DNA from: Kineococcus rubinsiae
Lineage (GTDB): Bacteria; Actinomycetota; Actinomycetes; Actinomycetales; Kineococcaceae
Length of the DNA: 64,000 bases
Direction: 5' to 3'
NCBI RefSeq assembly: GCF_011839805.1
Contig: NZ_VWPY01000004.1
Coordinates: 62,001-126,000, forward strand
Position numbers and translations under genes: made by a program. This document shows positions 1 through 8,843 of the stretch, one piece after another (positions within the stretch are counted from its first letter, which is position 1; every line of letters begins with the position of its first letter). The notes beneath the pieces are model-generated. The model was not told the DNA's origin and searched no databases. It saw only the letters and a program-made list of their open reading frames with translations.

Positions 1-2
1 AG

Positions 3-848
3 CTGGGCTACCGGCCCTCGCGCTTCGGCCGCGGGCTGGTGAAACCGCCGACGCGGACGCTGGGCCTCCTGGTGGAGGACCTGACGAACCCCTACTACCC
101 CGAGCTCGCCTCGGCCGTGCTGCGGCTCGCGGCGCAGGCGGGGTGGAACGTCGTGCTCGCCGAGCGGGCCGCCGCGCCCGCGGGCGGGGACTTCCTGACG
201 GAGCGCTTCGGGGCCGACGTGGACGCCGTCGTCAGCTTCACGGGCCTGCACGTCCCGGCCCGCACCGACGGCCTGGCGGAGCTCCCGATCGTCGAGATCG
301 CGCCCGGGCCGCACGAGACCGCCCACGGCCGCGTCGACCTCGACCTCTCCACCGCGATCGTGGAGGCCGTCGCGCACCTGCACGAGCGCGGCGTGCGGCG
401 CCCCGTCGTCCTGGACCTGCCGGGCGGCAGCGGCCGCGCGGCGGCGTTCGTCGCGGCGTTCGCGGCCCGCGACACGACCGCGATGCGGGTCCCGACGGTC
501 TCCACCGACCTCGCCGGCGGGCTGGAGACCGCGGGCCGCGTCCTCACCGAGGTGCCCGACGTGGACGCCCTGGTCGCCTTCAACGACGTCACCGGGTTCG
601 GGGTGCTGCGCGCGCTGCGCCTGGCCGGCGTGGACGTGCCCGGCCAGGTGCGTGTGCTCGGCGTCGACGGCCTGGCCATCGGCAGCTTCGTCACCCCGCG
701 ACTGACGACGCTCGCCCTGGACATGCCGCTCGTGGCCCGCACGGCCCTGGAGGTCGTGCTCGCCCTGCACGCGGGGACCCTCGCCCCCGGCGACCCGGGG
801 ACCCGGCGCCGGGTCCCCTACCGCCTCGACGTGGGCGAGAGCACCTGA
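3..848 (+). CDS. LacI-family transcriptional regulator, 5' end outside window
   Basis: The reading frame is open from base 3 and encodes about 281 residues of a LacI/GalR regulator. The first visible residues, LGYRPSRFGRGL, match the end of the LacI DNA-binding headpiece and hinge helix, so only the helix-turn-helix itself lies off the window. The rest is the periplasmic-binding-protein-like effector domain, starting at TLGLLVEDLTNPYYPEL and including the usual ALVAFNDVTGFGVLRAL segment of the second lobe. A GTG at 39 is in frame but would remove the hinge, so it is not taken as the start. The gene ends 73 bases before the nucleobase permease on the same strand. Whether it controls that gene cannot be told from sequence. 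The effector is unknown, although this family usually binds sugars or purines. Confidence 0.9.
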   Translation: MGYRPSRFGRGLVKPPTRTLGLLVEDLTNPYYPELASAVLRLAAQAGWNVVLAERAAAPAGGDFLTERFGADVDAVVSFTGLHVPARTDGLAELPIVEIAPGPHETAHGRVDLDLSTAIVEAVAHLHERGVRRPVVLDLPGGSGRAAAFVAAFAARDTTAMRVPTVSTDLAGGLETAGRVLTEVPDVDALVAFNDVTGFGVLRALRLAGVDVPGQVRVLGVDGLAIGSFVTPRLTTLALDMPLVARTALEVVLALHAGTLAPGDPGTRRRVPYRLDVGEST

Positions 849-921
849 GCGGCGCCCCCTAGAGTTCCCCCGCTCGTGCGGCGGTCGCCCGCGGGCGGGG
901 ACCCTCGGGAGGACTCAGGCG

Positions 922-2283
922 ATGGCACGCAGTCGGACGACGGGCTGGCAGCTGCACGGCGACGGGCGGACGGTGCGCCCGGGGGGCGTGGTGGCGCCGG
1001 AGGAGCGGCTCAGCTGGTCCCGGACGGTCGGGCTGGGCCTGCAGCACGTGGTCGCGATGGCCGGCTCGACGATCCTCGTCCCCGCCATCACGGGTTTCCC
1101 GGCCTCCACGACCCTGTTCTTCTCGGCCGTCGGGACCGCGCTGTTCCTGCTGCTGACGCGCAACCGGCTGCCGAGCTACCTCGGTTCCTCGTTCGCGTTC
1201 ATCGCGCCGATCCTCGCGGCCGTCGCCTCGGGCGGGCCCTCGGTGGCCACGGGCGGCGTGCTCGTCACCGGTGTGCTGCTGGCGCTGGTCGGCCTCGTCG
1301 TGCACCGCGCGGGCACCCGCTGGCTCGAGCGCGCCATGCCGCCGGTCGTCACCGGCAGCGTGGTCGCCCTCATCGGCCTGAACCTCGCCCCCGCGGCCTG
1401 GGGCTCGTGCGACCCGGTCGTCGTCGACGGCGTCCTCGGACAGGGCCCGTGCAGCGGGTTCCGCTCCGACCCCGTGACGGGGATCGTCACCCTCGGCGTC
1501 GTCGTCCTGGCCAGCGTCCTGTTCCGCGGCATGCTCGGCCGGCTGTCGATCCTGCTCGGCGTCGTCGTCGGCTACCTGTTCGCCCTGGCCCGCGGCGGCG
1601 TGGACCTGGACGGCGTCCGCAGCGCGGCGTGGGTCGGGTTCCCCGAGTTCACGGCGCCGAGGTTCGACGCCAGCGCCATCGTCCTGTTCCTGCCCGTCGT
1701 CCTCGTGCTCGTCGCTGAGAACGTCGGGCACGTGAAGTCGGTCGCGGCGATGACCGGCCGCGACCTCGACGACCTCACCGGCCGGGCGCTGGTCGCCGAC
1801 GGCGTGGCCACGACGCTCGCCGGCGCGGGCGGCGGCTCGGGAACCACCACGTACGCGGAGAACATCGGCGTCATGGCCGCGACCCGCGTGTACTCCACTG
1901 CCGCGTACTGGATCGCGGCCGCGACGGCGCTGCTGCTCAGCGCCTCGCCGAAGATCGGCGCCCTCGTCGCCTCCGTGCCCGCGGGCGTCCTCGGCGGTGC
2001 CGCGACGCTGCTGTACGGGATGATCGGCATCCTCGGCGCCCGCATCTGGGTGGCGAACCGCGTCGACTTCTCCAACCCCGTGAACCTCACCCCGGCCGCC
2101 GTCGCGCTGGTCGTCGGCATCGCGAACTACACGTGGTCGCCGGGCGGCGGGCTGCAGTTCTCGGGCATCGCGCTCGGCACGGCCGCCGCGATCGGGCTGT
2201 ACCACCTCATGCGGGTCATCTCGGCCGCCCGCGGCACCGCCGCCGTCCCGACGACCCCGGTGGGCGACTCCTCCGGGCACTAG
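922..2283 (+). CDS. NCS2-family uracil/xanthine permease
   Basis: This 453-residue integral membrane protein belongs to the nucleobase:cation symporter-2 family (UraA/PyrP/RutG), which imports uracil or other nucleobases with protons across the cytoplasmic membrane. About twelve to fourteen hydrophobic segments alternate with short loops. The family signature GSGTTTYAENIGVMAATRVY lies around residues 310-330, together with an earlier conserved acidic stretch, LVAENVGH. The ATG at 922 follows a purine-rich Shine-Dalgarno sequence (GGGAGGA, from about 907). A TAGAGT hexamer at 860-865 could be a -10 element. The preceding gene is a LacI-type regulator. The motif resembles uracil permeases more than xanthine permeases, but the substrate is inferred. 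Confidence 0.92.
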   Translation: MARSRTTGWQLHGDGRTVRPGGVVAPEERLSWSRTVGLGLQHVVAMAGSTILVPAITGFPASTTLFFSAVGTALFLLLTRNRLPSYLGSSFAFIAPILAAVASGGPSVATGGVLVTGVLLALVGLVVHRAGTRWLERAMPPVVTGSVVALIGLNLAPAAWGSCDPVVVDGVLGQGPCSGFRSDPVTGIVTLGVVVLASVLFRGMLGRLSILLGVVVGYLFALARGGVDLDGVRSAAWVGFPEFTAPRFDASAIVLFLPVVLVLVAENVGHVKSVAAMTGRDLDDLTGRALVADGVATTLAGAGGGSGTTTYAENIGVMAATRVYSTAAYWIAAATALLLSASPKIGALVASVPAGVLGGAATLLYGMIGILGARIWVANRVDFSNPVNLTPAAVALVVGIANYTWSPGGGLQFSGIALGTAAAIGLYHLMRVISAARGTAAVPTTPVGDSSGH

Positions 2284-2328
2284 GGATGCCCGACCACCCC
2301 GGCCGCCGTCGCTGAGGACGGGACCGGC

Positions 2329-3183
2329 TCAGGCGTCGTGGGCCAGGGAGGCCGAGAGCTCCCGCTGGGCGTCGACCTGGTCCCGGAGGGTGGCCAGGTT
2401 GGCCTCCACCCCCGCCATGACGTCCTCACCGGCGACGAAGCGCAGTGGCAGCCCGGGCCCGTCGGACAGCGCGACCAGGGCCGCGGCGAGCTTGGCGGGG
2501 TCCCCGCCCTGCCGGCCGTTCATGCCCCTCCAGGCCTCAACGGTCTGCGCGGTGCGCTCGGCGTAGTCGGCCACGTCCAGCTCGGGCCAGATCGTCGAGG
2601 AGCCCTCGACGAGGAGCTCGGTGCGGAAGAAGCCGGGCTCCACGGCCATCGTGGCGATGCCGTAGGGGGCGAGGTCGTAGCGCAGGGACTCCATCCAGCC
2701 CTCCAGGGCGAACTTGGAGGAGGCGTACGCGGCGCAGAACTCCTGGCCCACCAGCCCGGCGGCGGAGGTCACGGTGATGACCTGCCCCGAGCGCTGCCCG
2801 CGCATGACGGGCAGCACGGCCCGGGTCACGGTGAGGGGGCCGAAGAAGTTCGTCTCCATCTGGGCGCGGAACTGCGCGTCGCTGATGGTCTCGAAGTACC
2901 CGGCGTAGAAGTTGCCGGCGTTGTTCACCAGCACGTCGATGCGCCCGAAGCGGTCCACCGCGGCCCGGGTGGCGGCGGCGGCGGCCTCGACGGAGGTGAC
3001 GTCCAGGGCGACGGCGAGCAGGTCCTCGTGGGCGCCGACCGCGGACTCGACGCGCCGGGCGTCGCGGCCGGTGGCGACGACGCGGTGGCCGGCGGCCAGG
3101 GCGGCCCGCGCGATGTCGACGCCGAGCCCGCGGCCGGCTCCGGTCACGAACCAGACGCTGCCGGTGCTCTCGGGGGTGGTCAC
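2329..3183 (-). CDS. short-chain dehydrogenase/reductase
   Basis: This is a 284-residue NAD(P)-dependent oxidoreductase of the classical SDR family. The dinucleotide-binding motif TGAGRGLG sits near residue 13, LVNNAG follows at about 85, and the catalytic pair is YASSK around residue 150 with an upstream serine in VTSAAG. The open frame extends far upstream, but the GTG at 3183 follows a clear Shine-Dalgarno sequence (GGAGGGA on the minus strand) and starts a normal SDR N-terminus. The gene is divergent from the XRE-family regulator at 3364 with 180 bases between them, a common arrangement in which the regulator controls the dehydrogenase. The substrate is unknown. Confidence 0.9.
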   Translation of the reverse strand: MTTPESTGSVWFVTGAGRGLGVDIARAALAAGHRVVATGRDARRVESAVGAHEDLLAVALDVTSVEAAAAATRAAVDRFGRIDVLVNNAGNFYAGYFETISDAQFRAQMETNFFGPLTVTRAVLPVMRGQRSGQVITVTSAAGLVGQEFCAAYASSKFALEGWMESLRYDLAPYGIATMAVEPGFFRTELLVEGSSTIWPELDVADYAERTAQTVEAWRGMNGRQGGDPAKLAAALVALSDGPGLPLRFVAGEDVMAGVEANLATLRDQVDAQRELSASLAHDA

Positions 3184-3350
3184 GGGGTTCCCTCCAGGGG
3201 TGCGCTGCCGTGCGGGGGCCGAGCCGTCTCCGACCCGGCCGCCCGCTGCGCCGATCGGCGCAGTCCCCAGTGGAGCCGCTCGCGGGACACCGCGGGAGTC
3301 ACCGGCCTCAGGTGTACCGGCAGCCCATCCCACGCCCCGGCGGGAGCACC

Positions 3351-3356
3351 TAGCCT
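3351..3356 (+). promoter_or_regulatory. leaderless -10 element TAGCCT
   Basis: TAGCCT ends 7 nt before the GTG at 3364. No Shine-Dalgarno sequence is visible and no good -35 hexamer is present. The same string, CCTAGCCTCGACG, recurs just before the regulator start at 43088, which supports a leaderless start here. Confidence 0.5.
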
Positions 3357-3363
3357 CGACGGC

Positions 3364-4245
3364 GTGGACCACCGCGCCGAGATCAAGGCCTTCCTGACGT
3401 CGCGGCGGGCGAAGGTCACCCCCGAGCAGGCCGGTCTGACCTCGTACGGCAGGACCCGCCGGGTGCCGGGCCTGCGCCGCAGCGAGGTCGCCGACCTCGC
3501 CGGGGTCAGCGTCGAGTACTACGCCCAGCTCGAGCGCGGCGGCCTCGCCGGGGTCTCGGAGTCCGTGCTCGACGCCGTGGCCCGGGCGCTGCGCCTCGAC
3601 GAGGCCGAACGCGCGCACCTGGCCGACCTCGCCCGCGCCGCGGGCCCCGCACGTCGAACCCGCCGCACGGCGGCGGCGCAGCAGGTCCGGCCCGGCGTGC
3701 AGCGGTTGCTGGACCTGATGGAGAGCGTCCCGGTGATCGTGAACAACGCCCGGCTGGAGACCGTCGCGGCCAACGACCTGGGCCGGGCGCTCTTCGACCC
3801 GGTGTGGGCCAGCCCGACCCGGTCCCCCGGTCAGCCCGTCAGCCACGCCCGGTTCACCTTCCTCGACCCCGGCGCCCCGGCGTTCTGGACCGACTGGGAG
3901 CAGGCCGCGGACGACGCCGTCGCGCAGCTGCGCACGGAAGCCGGCCGCGATCCCGGCGACCGGGCCCTCACCGGCCTCGTCGGGGAGCTGAGCACGCGCA
4001 GCGGACCGTTCCGGCAGCGCTGGGCGGCCCACGACGTGCGCCTGCACCGGACCGGCACCAAGCACGTCGACCACCCCGTGGTCGGCCGCCTCGGCCTGGA
4101 CTTCGAGGCGCTCGAGCTCCCAGCGGACCCCGGACTGCTGATGATCACGTTCACGGCCCCGGCGGGTTCACCCACCGCCGACGCCGTGTCGCTGCTGGGG
4201 GCGTGGGCCGCGAGCCGGGCGCCGGCGGCCCGGTCGTCGTCCTGA
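3364..4245 (+). CDS. XRE-family HTH regulator with MmyB-like ligand domain
   Basis: This is a 293-residue transcriptional regulator. Residues 8-75 form an XRE/Cro-type helix-turn-helix (RRVPGLRRSEVADLAGVSVE, then YYAQLERG). The C-terminal 200 residues match the MmyB-like ligand-binding domain common in actinobacterial regulators (VPVIVNNARLETVAANDLGR, later GRLGLDFEALELPADPGL). The GTG at 3364 is chosen because the protein begins as homologues do (MDHRAEIKAFL) and because a -10 hexamer lies 7 nt upstream, giving a leaderless transcript. It is divergent from an SDR gene, which it probably regulates, as in many XRE/MmyB-SDR pairs. The ligand is unknown, although fatty-acid-like ligands have been seen for this domain. 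Confidence 0.9.
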   Translation: MDHRAEIKAFLTSRRAKVTPEQAGLTSYGRTRRVPGLRRSEVADLAGVSVEYYAQLERGGLAGVSESVLDAVARALRLDEAERAHLADLARAAGPARRTRRTAAAQQVRPGVQRLLDLMESVPVIVNNARLETVAANDLGRALFDPVWASPTRSPGQPVSHARFTFLDPGAPAFWTDWEQAADDAVAQLRTEAGRDPGDRALTGLVGELSTRSGPFRQRWAAHDVRLHRTGTKHVDHPVVGRLGLDFEALELPADPGLLMITFTAPAGSPTADAVSLLGAWAASRAPAARSSS

Positions 4246-4279
4246 CCTCTCGGTCCGGGACGTCCGCAGACGAGAGCGG

Positions 4280-4300
4280 TGCCGCCGGCAGGAGGCGGCA
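4280..4300. terminator. stem-loop between convergent genes
   Basis: TGCCGCC (4280-4286) pairs with GGCGGCA (4294-4300) around a 7-nt loop, between the convergent XRE regulator and FAD oxidoreductase. No U-run follows, as is usual in this G+C range. It could serve both strands. Confidence 0.4.
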
Positions 4301-4314
4301 GCGGCGGTCGTCCG

Positions 4315-5724
4315 CTACGCCGGCCGGTCCGCGGGTTCGAGCGCCGGGGTCGGCTGCGGTCGCGGCGTCCGGCGTGCCCGCAGCGAGCGCCACAGGATCC
4401 CCGGGGAGGCCAGGGTCTGCGGGTGCTCGACCATCTGCGTGACCCCGTCGAAGGCCCGGGCGACCACCGGGTCCACCACGGTGGCGTCGACGACCAGGTC
4501 GATCAGGCCGGCGGTCACGCGTTCCAGACCCCGCGGCGGACGGTTGACGGAGGGCCGGGACCGGTCGCCGCCGGACGAGAGGTCCCACGCCGCGTCCACC
4601 ACCACCTTCTGCAGGGCGAAGAACGCCCGCGCGGGCGCCCCCAGGTCGGCGCCGGAGCGCAGCCACCTCGACAGGCAGGAGGCGTGCAGCGCAGCGGAGG
4701 TCATGCCCTGGCCGTAGATCGGGTTGAACGACGCCACGGCGTCCCCCACCGCCAGCAGGCCTGCGGGCAGTCGTGCCGCCGCCGCCCAGTCCCGGCGGCG
4801 GCTGTCGCCCTGGCGGTAGGTGGCGACGTCCCCGAGGAGCTCCCCGGAGGCCACCCGCCCGAAGGGCTCGGGGAACTCCTGGCGGCAGCGCCGGACCATG
4901 TCCTCGGCGGTGCGGCCCGGACGGCACTCCCCGAAGCCGGCCAGGAGGACGATCCAGCGGTCCTCCTCCACCGGGGTGAAGGTGGCCCCGCCCAGGTCCC
5001 CGCCCGTCTCCGGGGTCACGAGCGCCACCGCGGCGGACACGTCCTGCTCGCCGGGCGGGCGCCGGAAGAACGCCGTGGCGTAGTTGATGCCCGTGACCTG
5101 ACGCGTCAGGGGCGGCGCGTTCCAGCCGGCGGCGCTCAGCCAGTCGGAGACCCTGCTGGCCCGCCCGCTCGCGTCGACCACCAGGTCGGCCGCCAGGTGC
5201 CGCGGAGCGCCGTCGGCCTCGTACCGCACCCCCGTCACGGCGTCGCCGCCCAAGTCGAGGCCGGTGACGCGCCCGGTGACGAGTTCCACGCCCGGCAGCC
5301 CTCGCACCAGCTCGCGGACCTGGTGCTCCAGGAACGGGCGGGTCGACGTGAGCAGGTCCGAGTTGCCGGGCGCGGCGACCCCGTCGGTGTAGATCGCCAG
5401 CCGGTCCGCGGGCACCCGCTGGGCGCCGGCCGCGACCGCGCGGTCGGCGAAGCCGGGGAACCACCGCTCCAGCTGCACGGCACCACCGCGCAGCAGCGCG
5501 TGCACCTGGCTGCTCTGCGGCACGCCGCGTCGCGCCCCGGGGTGGTCGGTCGCCGGGTCGCGCTCGATCACCACCACGCGGTCGGCGTGCTCGGCCAGCA
5601 CCCGCGCGGCGAGCAGGCCGGCCACGCTCCCGCCCAGCACGACGGCGCGTCCGAGCCGTGCGGGAGCACCGGGCGGAGGGGTGACCGACGAGATCGAGGC
5701 GAACGTGCGCGCAGCCGACGTCAT
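4315..5724 (-). CDS. FAD-dependent monooxygenase/reductase family protein
   Basis: This 469-residue flavoprotein belongs to the PHBH/geranylgeranyl-reductase-like superfamily. Near the N-terminus AVVLGGSVAGLLAARVL is a Rossmann-type FAD motif in which GGSVAG replaces GxGxxG, followed by VVVIERD for the ribose. A second FAD motif, VGDAVASFNPIYGQGM, around residue 290 contacts the pyrophosphate and is typical of tryptophan-halogenase and squalene-epoxidase-like relatives. The longer frame is rejected because the ATG at 5724 has a GAGGAG Shine-Dalgarno sequence 8 nt upstream. There are no obvious pathway partners; the downstream neighbour is the convergent XRE regulator. The lysine of FAD halogenases is not evident, so a hydroxylase or reductase is more likely. 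The substrate is unknown. Confidence 0.8.
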   Translation of the reverse strand: MTSAARTFASISSVTPPPGAPARLGRAVVLGGSVAGLLAARVLAEHADRVVVIERDPATDHPGARRGVPQSSQVHALLRGGAVQLERWFPGFADRAVAAGAQRVPADRLAIYTDGVAAPGNSDLLTSTRPFLEHQVRELVRGLPGVELVTGRVTGLDLGGDAVTGVRYEADGAPRHLAADLVVDASGRASRVSDWLSAAGWNAPPLTRQVTGINYATAFFRRPPGEQDVSAAVALVTPETGGDLGGATFTPVEEDRWIVLLAGFGECRPGRTAEDMVRRCRQEFPEPFGRVASGELLGDVATYRQGDSRRRDWAAAARLPAGLLAVGDAVASFNPIYGQGMTSAALHASCLSRWLRSGADLGAPARAFFALQKVVVDAAWDLSSGGDRSRPSVNRPPRGLERVTAGLIDLVVDATVVDPVVARAFDGVTQMVEHPQTLASPGILWRSLRARRTPRPQPTPALEPADRPA

Positions 5725-5857
5725 GCGGGGACTCCTCAGCCACGGTCCGGGACGCCCCGGACTCGCCACCAGCCAACCCCTCGCGGCGCACCGGCGTCCA
5801 GTGAGGACCGCGCGACGGCTCCCGCCGACCGACGCCCGGTCGCGTGGACCGGCTGGC

Positions 5858-5863
5858 TAGGGT
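5858..5863 (+). promoter_or_regulatory. leaderless -10 element TAGGGT
   Basis: TAGGGT ends 6 nt before the GTG at 5870 and no Shine-Dalgarno sequence is present, so transcription probably begins at or next to the start codon. Confidence 0.45.
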
Positions 5864-5869
5864 CCGGTC

Positions 5870-6355
5870 GTGACCAGCGCAACGGAGTCCCGCATCGTCG
5901 TCGAGCGCGAGGTGGCGGCCGACGCCGCCACGGTGTTCGGCCTGCTCGCCGATCCGCGCCGGCACCCTGAGATCGACGGCTCCGGCACCGTGCGCGTGGC
6001 GGAGGAGACCCGGCCGATCGCCGGTGCGGGGCAGAGCTTCGTCATGGACATGGACCTCACGGCGGTGGGCCACCCGGAGCTGTCCGACTACCAGACCGAG
6101 AACCACGTCGTGGAGTTCGCGCCCGGGGAGCGCCTCGCCTGGGCGACCGCGCGGCGCGGGCAGACCCCGCCCGGGGTGCGGTGGAGCTGGTCCCTGCACC
6201 CGGCGGGTCCCGGCCGCACCCGCGTCGTCCACACGTACGACTGGTCCGCGGTCACCGACCCCGCGGTCCTGGCCCGCATCAGCTTCCCGAGGATCCCCGC
6301 CGACCGCCTGGCCGAGACGCTGGTGCGCCTGGCGGCCGCCGTCGAGGGGCGCTGA
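5870..6355 (+). CDS. SRPBCC-family (polyketide cyclase/dehydrase-like) protein
   Basis: This 161-residue soluble protein has the START/SRPBCC fold, which makes a deep hydrophobic pocket for lipids or polyketides. The sequence begins with a typical first strand (RIVVEREVAADAATVFGLLA), has the conserved DPRRHPEIDGSG turn near residue 30, and ends with a long C-terminal helix (IPADRLAETLVRLAAAVEG). It is divergent from the FAD oxidoreductase, and the pair may act together, but nothing in the sequence proves this. The last 77 nt overlap tail-to-tail with the hemerythrin-like gene on the other strand. Its biochemical role is unknown. Confidence 0.85.
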   Translation: MTSATESRIVVEREVAADAATVFGLLADPRRHPEIDGSGTVRVAEETRPIAGAGQSFVMDMDLTAVGHPELSDYQTENHVVEFAPGERLAWATARRGQTPPGVRWSWSLHPAGPGRTRVVHTYDWSAVTDPAVLARISFPRIPADRLAETLVRLAAAVEGR

Positions 6356-6908
6356 GCGGTCCGAGTGCAGCGCTGACGTCGACGTCCAGGTCCAGCGCTT
6401 CCAGCACGCGCAGCAGCTGCCGCTCCTCGTAGCGGAAGTGGGACTCCACGACGGCCGCCAGACCGTCGAGGTGGCGGTCCAGCTCCGCCGGGCTCGCCGT
6501 GCGCTGCACGGCGGACTGCAGCCCGGCGAGCAGGTGCGCGATCATCGAGTGGTCCTGCTGCAGCTGCCGCAGCGTGTCGCGCAGGTGCGGGTGCTGCTGC
6601 GCGAGAGCGGGGAACAGCTCGCGGTCCTCGCCCTCGTGGTGACCGCTCAGGGCCGCGCAGAACCCGTGGCAGAACAGCAGCAGTTCCCGGGTCGCCGGTT
6701 CGGCCGCCTCGACGCCCTGCGCCACCGCGGTCCGCGTGACGGCCAGCGCCTCGCGCAGGCGCTCGTGCACTGCGCGCAGCTCACGGCTCCAGGCCACCAG
6801 CCTGGTCTCCTCGCCCTCACCCACAGGGGCGGGCGACGGGGACGACGACGTCAACGTCGCACTCCTGCGGTCCGGCGCCTCCATGCCTGACACGGTCTGC
6901 CACCGCAC
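6279..6908 (-). CDS. hemerythrin HHE-domain protein
   Basis: This protein of about 209 residues has a hemerythrin-like cation-binding domain, a four-helix bundle that binds a di-iron centre and reacts with oxygen, nitric oxide or peroxide. Iron-ligand motifs are in place: CHGFCAALSGHHEGEDRELF, then DHSMIAHLL, then HFRYEERQLL. The proline/arginine-rich tail (about 35 residues) covers the end of the convergent SRPBCC gene. The start is uncertain: GTG at 6908 lies just downstream of a TAGGGT hexamer (6924-6929), while ATG at 6884 is the other option, and neither has a good Shine-Dalgarno sequence. Roles in this family range from oxygen/NO sensing to iron storage. Confidence 0.82.
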   Translation of the reverse strand: MRWQTVSGMEAPDRRSATLTSSSPSPAPVGEGEETRLVAWSRELRAVHERLREALAVTRTAVAQGVEAAEPATRELLLFCHGFCAALSGHHEGEDRELFPALAQQHPHLRDTLRQLQQDHSMIAHLLAGLQSAVQRTASPAELDRHLDGLAAVVESHFRYEERQLLRVLEALDLDVDVSAALGPLSAPRRRPPGAPASRPGGRRGSSGS

Positions 6909-7041
6909 GCGACGCTGGCGACGACCCTAGAGCTCGGCGAGGGCGACGTCGAGGGCGTCGGGGCACGGCTCCGCCGGCGCACGCCAGCCCGTGCCAGCGG
7001 CGTGACAGCGCCGCGCCAGCCCGCCCCGCGAACCTCCTCGC

Positions 7042-8019
7042 ATGCCCCCCACCACGGACTACGCGATCGAAGCCGAAGGGCTGCGCAAGCGCTTCGGCAC
7101 CACCCAGGCCCTCGACGGGGTCGACCTGCGCGTCGGCCAGGGCCGCGTCCTCGGCGTCCTCGGCCCCAACGGCGCCGGGAAGACGACGGCCGTCCGCATC
7201 CTCGCCACCCTCCTGCGCCCCGACGCCGGCTCCGCCCGCATCGGCGGCTTCGACGTCGTCCGCGACGCCGCCTCCGTGCGCCGGACCATCGGCCTGACCG
7301 GGCAGTACGCCTCGGTCGACGAGGACCTCACGGGCGTGCAGAACCTCGTGCTCATCGGCCGCCTCCTCGACCTCTCCGGGCGCGACGCCCGCCGCCGCGC
7401 CGCGGAGCTCCTCGAGTGGTTCGACCTCGCCGAGGCCGGTGGCCGCCGGGCCGGCACCTACTCCGGCGGCATGCGGCGGCGCCTGGACCTCGCGGCCTCG
7501 CTGGTCGGCCGCCCCGCCGTCGTGTTCCTCGACGAACCCACCACCGGCCTCGACCCGGCCAAGCGGGAGGACATGTGGACCGTCGTGCGCTCGCTGGTCG
7601 CCGAGGGTTCCACGGTGCTGCTCACCACGCAGTACCTGGAGGAGGCCGACCAGCTGGCCGACGAGATCACCGTCATCGACCACGGCCGCGTCATCGCCCA
7701 CGACACCCCCCTGGGGCTCAAGCGCCAGGCGGGGAACCGCACCCTCAGCGTCACCCCCGCCGACCCCGCGCAGCGCGCCCAGGTCGCCGAGCTGCTCGCC
7801 GCGATCAGCGGCGAGGAACCCGTCGCGCTGCCCGCCGGGGGTTCCTCGGTGCCCGTCGTCGACGACGAGGCCGTGACCGCGGCCGTCGCCGGGCTCGCGG
7901 CCCGCGGCGTCGTCGTCGGCGAGCTCTCGCTGCACCTGCCGACCCTCGACGAGGTGTTCTCGGCCCTCACCCAGACCGGACCCCAACCGCTCGCGAACGA
8001 CCAGGAGGTGGCCGCATGA
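7042..8019 (+). CDS. DrrA-type ABC transporter ATP-binding protein
   Basis: This is the 325-residue ATPase subunit of an ABC-2 type exporter of the daunorubicin-resistance (DrrA) family. Walker A is GPNGAGKTTAVRIL (about residues 47-60), the Q-loop region is GLTGQYASVDEDLTG, the signature is YSGGMRRRLDLAASL, and Walker B is VVFLDEPTTGLDP followed by the switch segment LLTTQYLEEAD. The C-terminal 90 residues are the regulatory extension usual in DrrA proteins. Its stop overlaps the start of the permease by 4 bases, so the two are translationally coupled. No Shine-Dalgarno sequence is evident before the ATG. The exported substrate, drug or lipid, is unknown. Confidence 0.93.
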   Translation: MPPTTDYAIEAEGLRKRFGTTQALDGVDLRVGQGRVLGVLGPNGAGKTTAVRILATLLRPDAGSARIGGFDVVRDAASVRRTIGLTGQYASVDEDLTGVQNLVLIGRLLDLSGRDARRRAAELLEWFDLAEAGGRRAGTYSGGMRRRLDLAASLVGRPAVVFLDEPTTGLDPAKREDMWTVVRSLVAEGSTVLLTTQYLEEADQLADEITVIDHGRVIAHDTPLGLKRQAGNRTLSVTPADPAQRAQVAELLAAISGEEPVALPAGGSSVPVVDDEAVTAAVAGLAARGVVVGELSLHLPTLDEVFSALTQTGPQPLANDQEVAA

Positions 8020-8843
8020 CCACGATCGCCGAACGACCCGCCCCCACGCCCGTCGACGTCGCCGCCCCCGCGGCAGCCGGACCGCTGCGCCCGCTGCGGC
8101 ACGCGCTCGCCCTCGCCGGGCGCAGCCTGGTCAAGACCGCCCGCACGCCCGAGGCCCTAATCGACGTGACGATCCAGCCCGTCATCTTCCTGGTGCTGTT
8201 CACCTACATCTTCGGCGGCGCGCTGGGGGGCGGGGACCGCACGTCCTACCTGCAGTACCTGGTGCCCGGCCTGCTCGGCCAGTCGATCGCCCTGGCCGGG
8301 GTGTCGCTGGGCGTGAACCTCAACACCGACATCTCCAAGGGCGTCTTCGACCGGTTCCGGTCCCTGCCCATCAGCCGCTCGGCGCCCCTGGTGGGCGCGG
8401 TGCTGGCCGACGTCGTGCGCTACCTCATCCTGTTCTGCTTCCTCATGGGTTTCGCGTTCCTCATCGGCTTCCGCGTCCAGACCGGTCCGGTGGAGCTGCT
8501 CGCGGCGCTCGGGGTGTCGATGGCGTTCGCGCTGTCGTTCTGCTGGCTGTCCGTCCTCGTCGGGATGCTGGTGCGCACCCCCGGTGCGGTGCAGGGCTTC
8601 ATGTTCCTGCTCGTGCTCCCGCTGAGCTTCGGCAGCAGCGTGTTCGTGGACTCCTCGACGATGCCGGGGTGGCTGCAGCACTTCGTCGAGGTCAACCCGA
8701 TCACCCACCTCGTCGGGGTCGTGCGCGGTCTGCTGCTCGGCGGCCCGGTCGCGTCCGACCTCGCCTGGACGGGCGGCTGGATCGCGGTGTTCCTCGCGGT
8801 GTTCGTCCCCCTGGCGCTGCGGGCCTACAACCGCCGCGCCTGA
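8016..8843 (+). CDS. DrrB-type ABC-2 transporter permease
   Basis: This 275-residue membrane subunit partners the ATPase just upstream. It has an approximately 50-residue cytoplasmic N-terminus ending in the coupling helix, then six hydrophobic segments. Family landmarks include VTIQPVIFLVLFTYIFGGAL near the first membrane span and the FDRFRSLPISRSAPLVGAV loop. The C-terminal VNPITHLVGVVRGLLLGG is characteristic of ABC-2 exporters. The ATG at 8016 overlaps the upstream stop (ATGA) and is preceded by GGAGGTG, which fixes the start. It is convergent with the BTAD regulator, so the regulator is not in its operon. Confidence 0.93.
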   Translation: MTTIAERPAPTPVDVAAPAAAGPLRPLRHALALAGRSLVKTARTPEALIDVTIQPVIFLVLFTYIFGGALGGGDRTSYLQYLVPGLLGQSIALAGVSLGVNLNTDISKGVFDRFRSLPISRSAPLVGAVLADVVRYLILFCFLMGFAFLIGFRVQTGPVELLAALGVSMAFALSFCWLSVLVGMLVRTPGAVQGFMFLLVLPLSFGSSVFVDSSTMPGWLQHFVEVNPITHLVGVVRGLLLGGPVASDLAWTGGWIAVFLAVFVPLALRAYNRRA

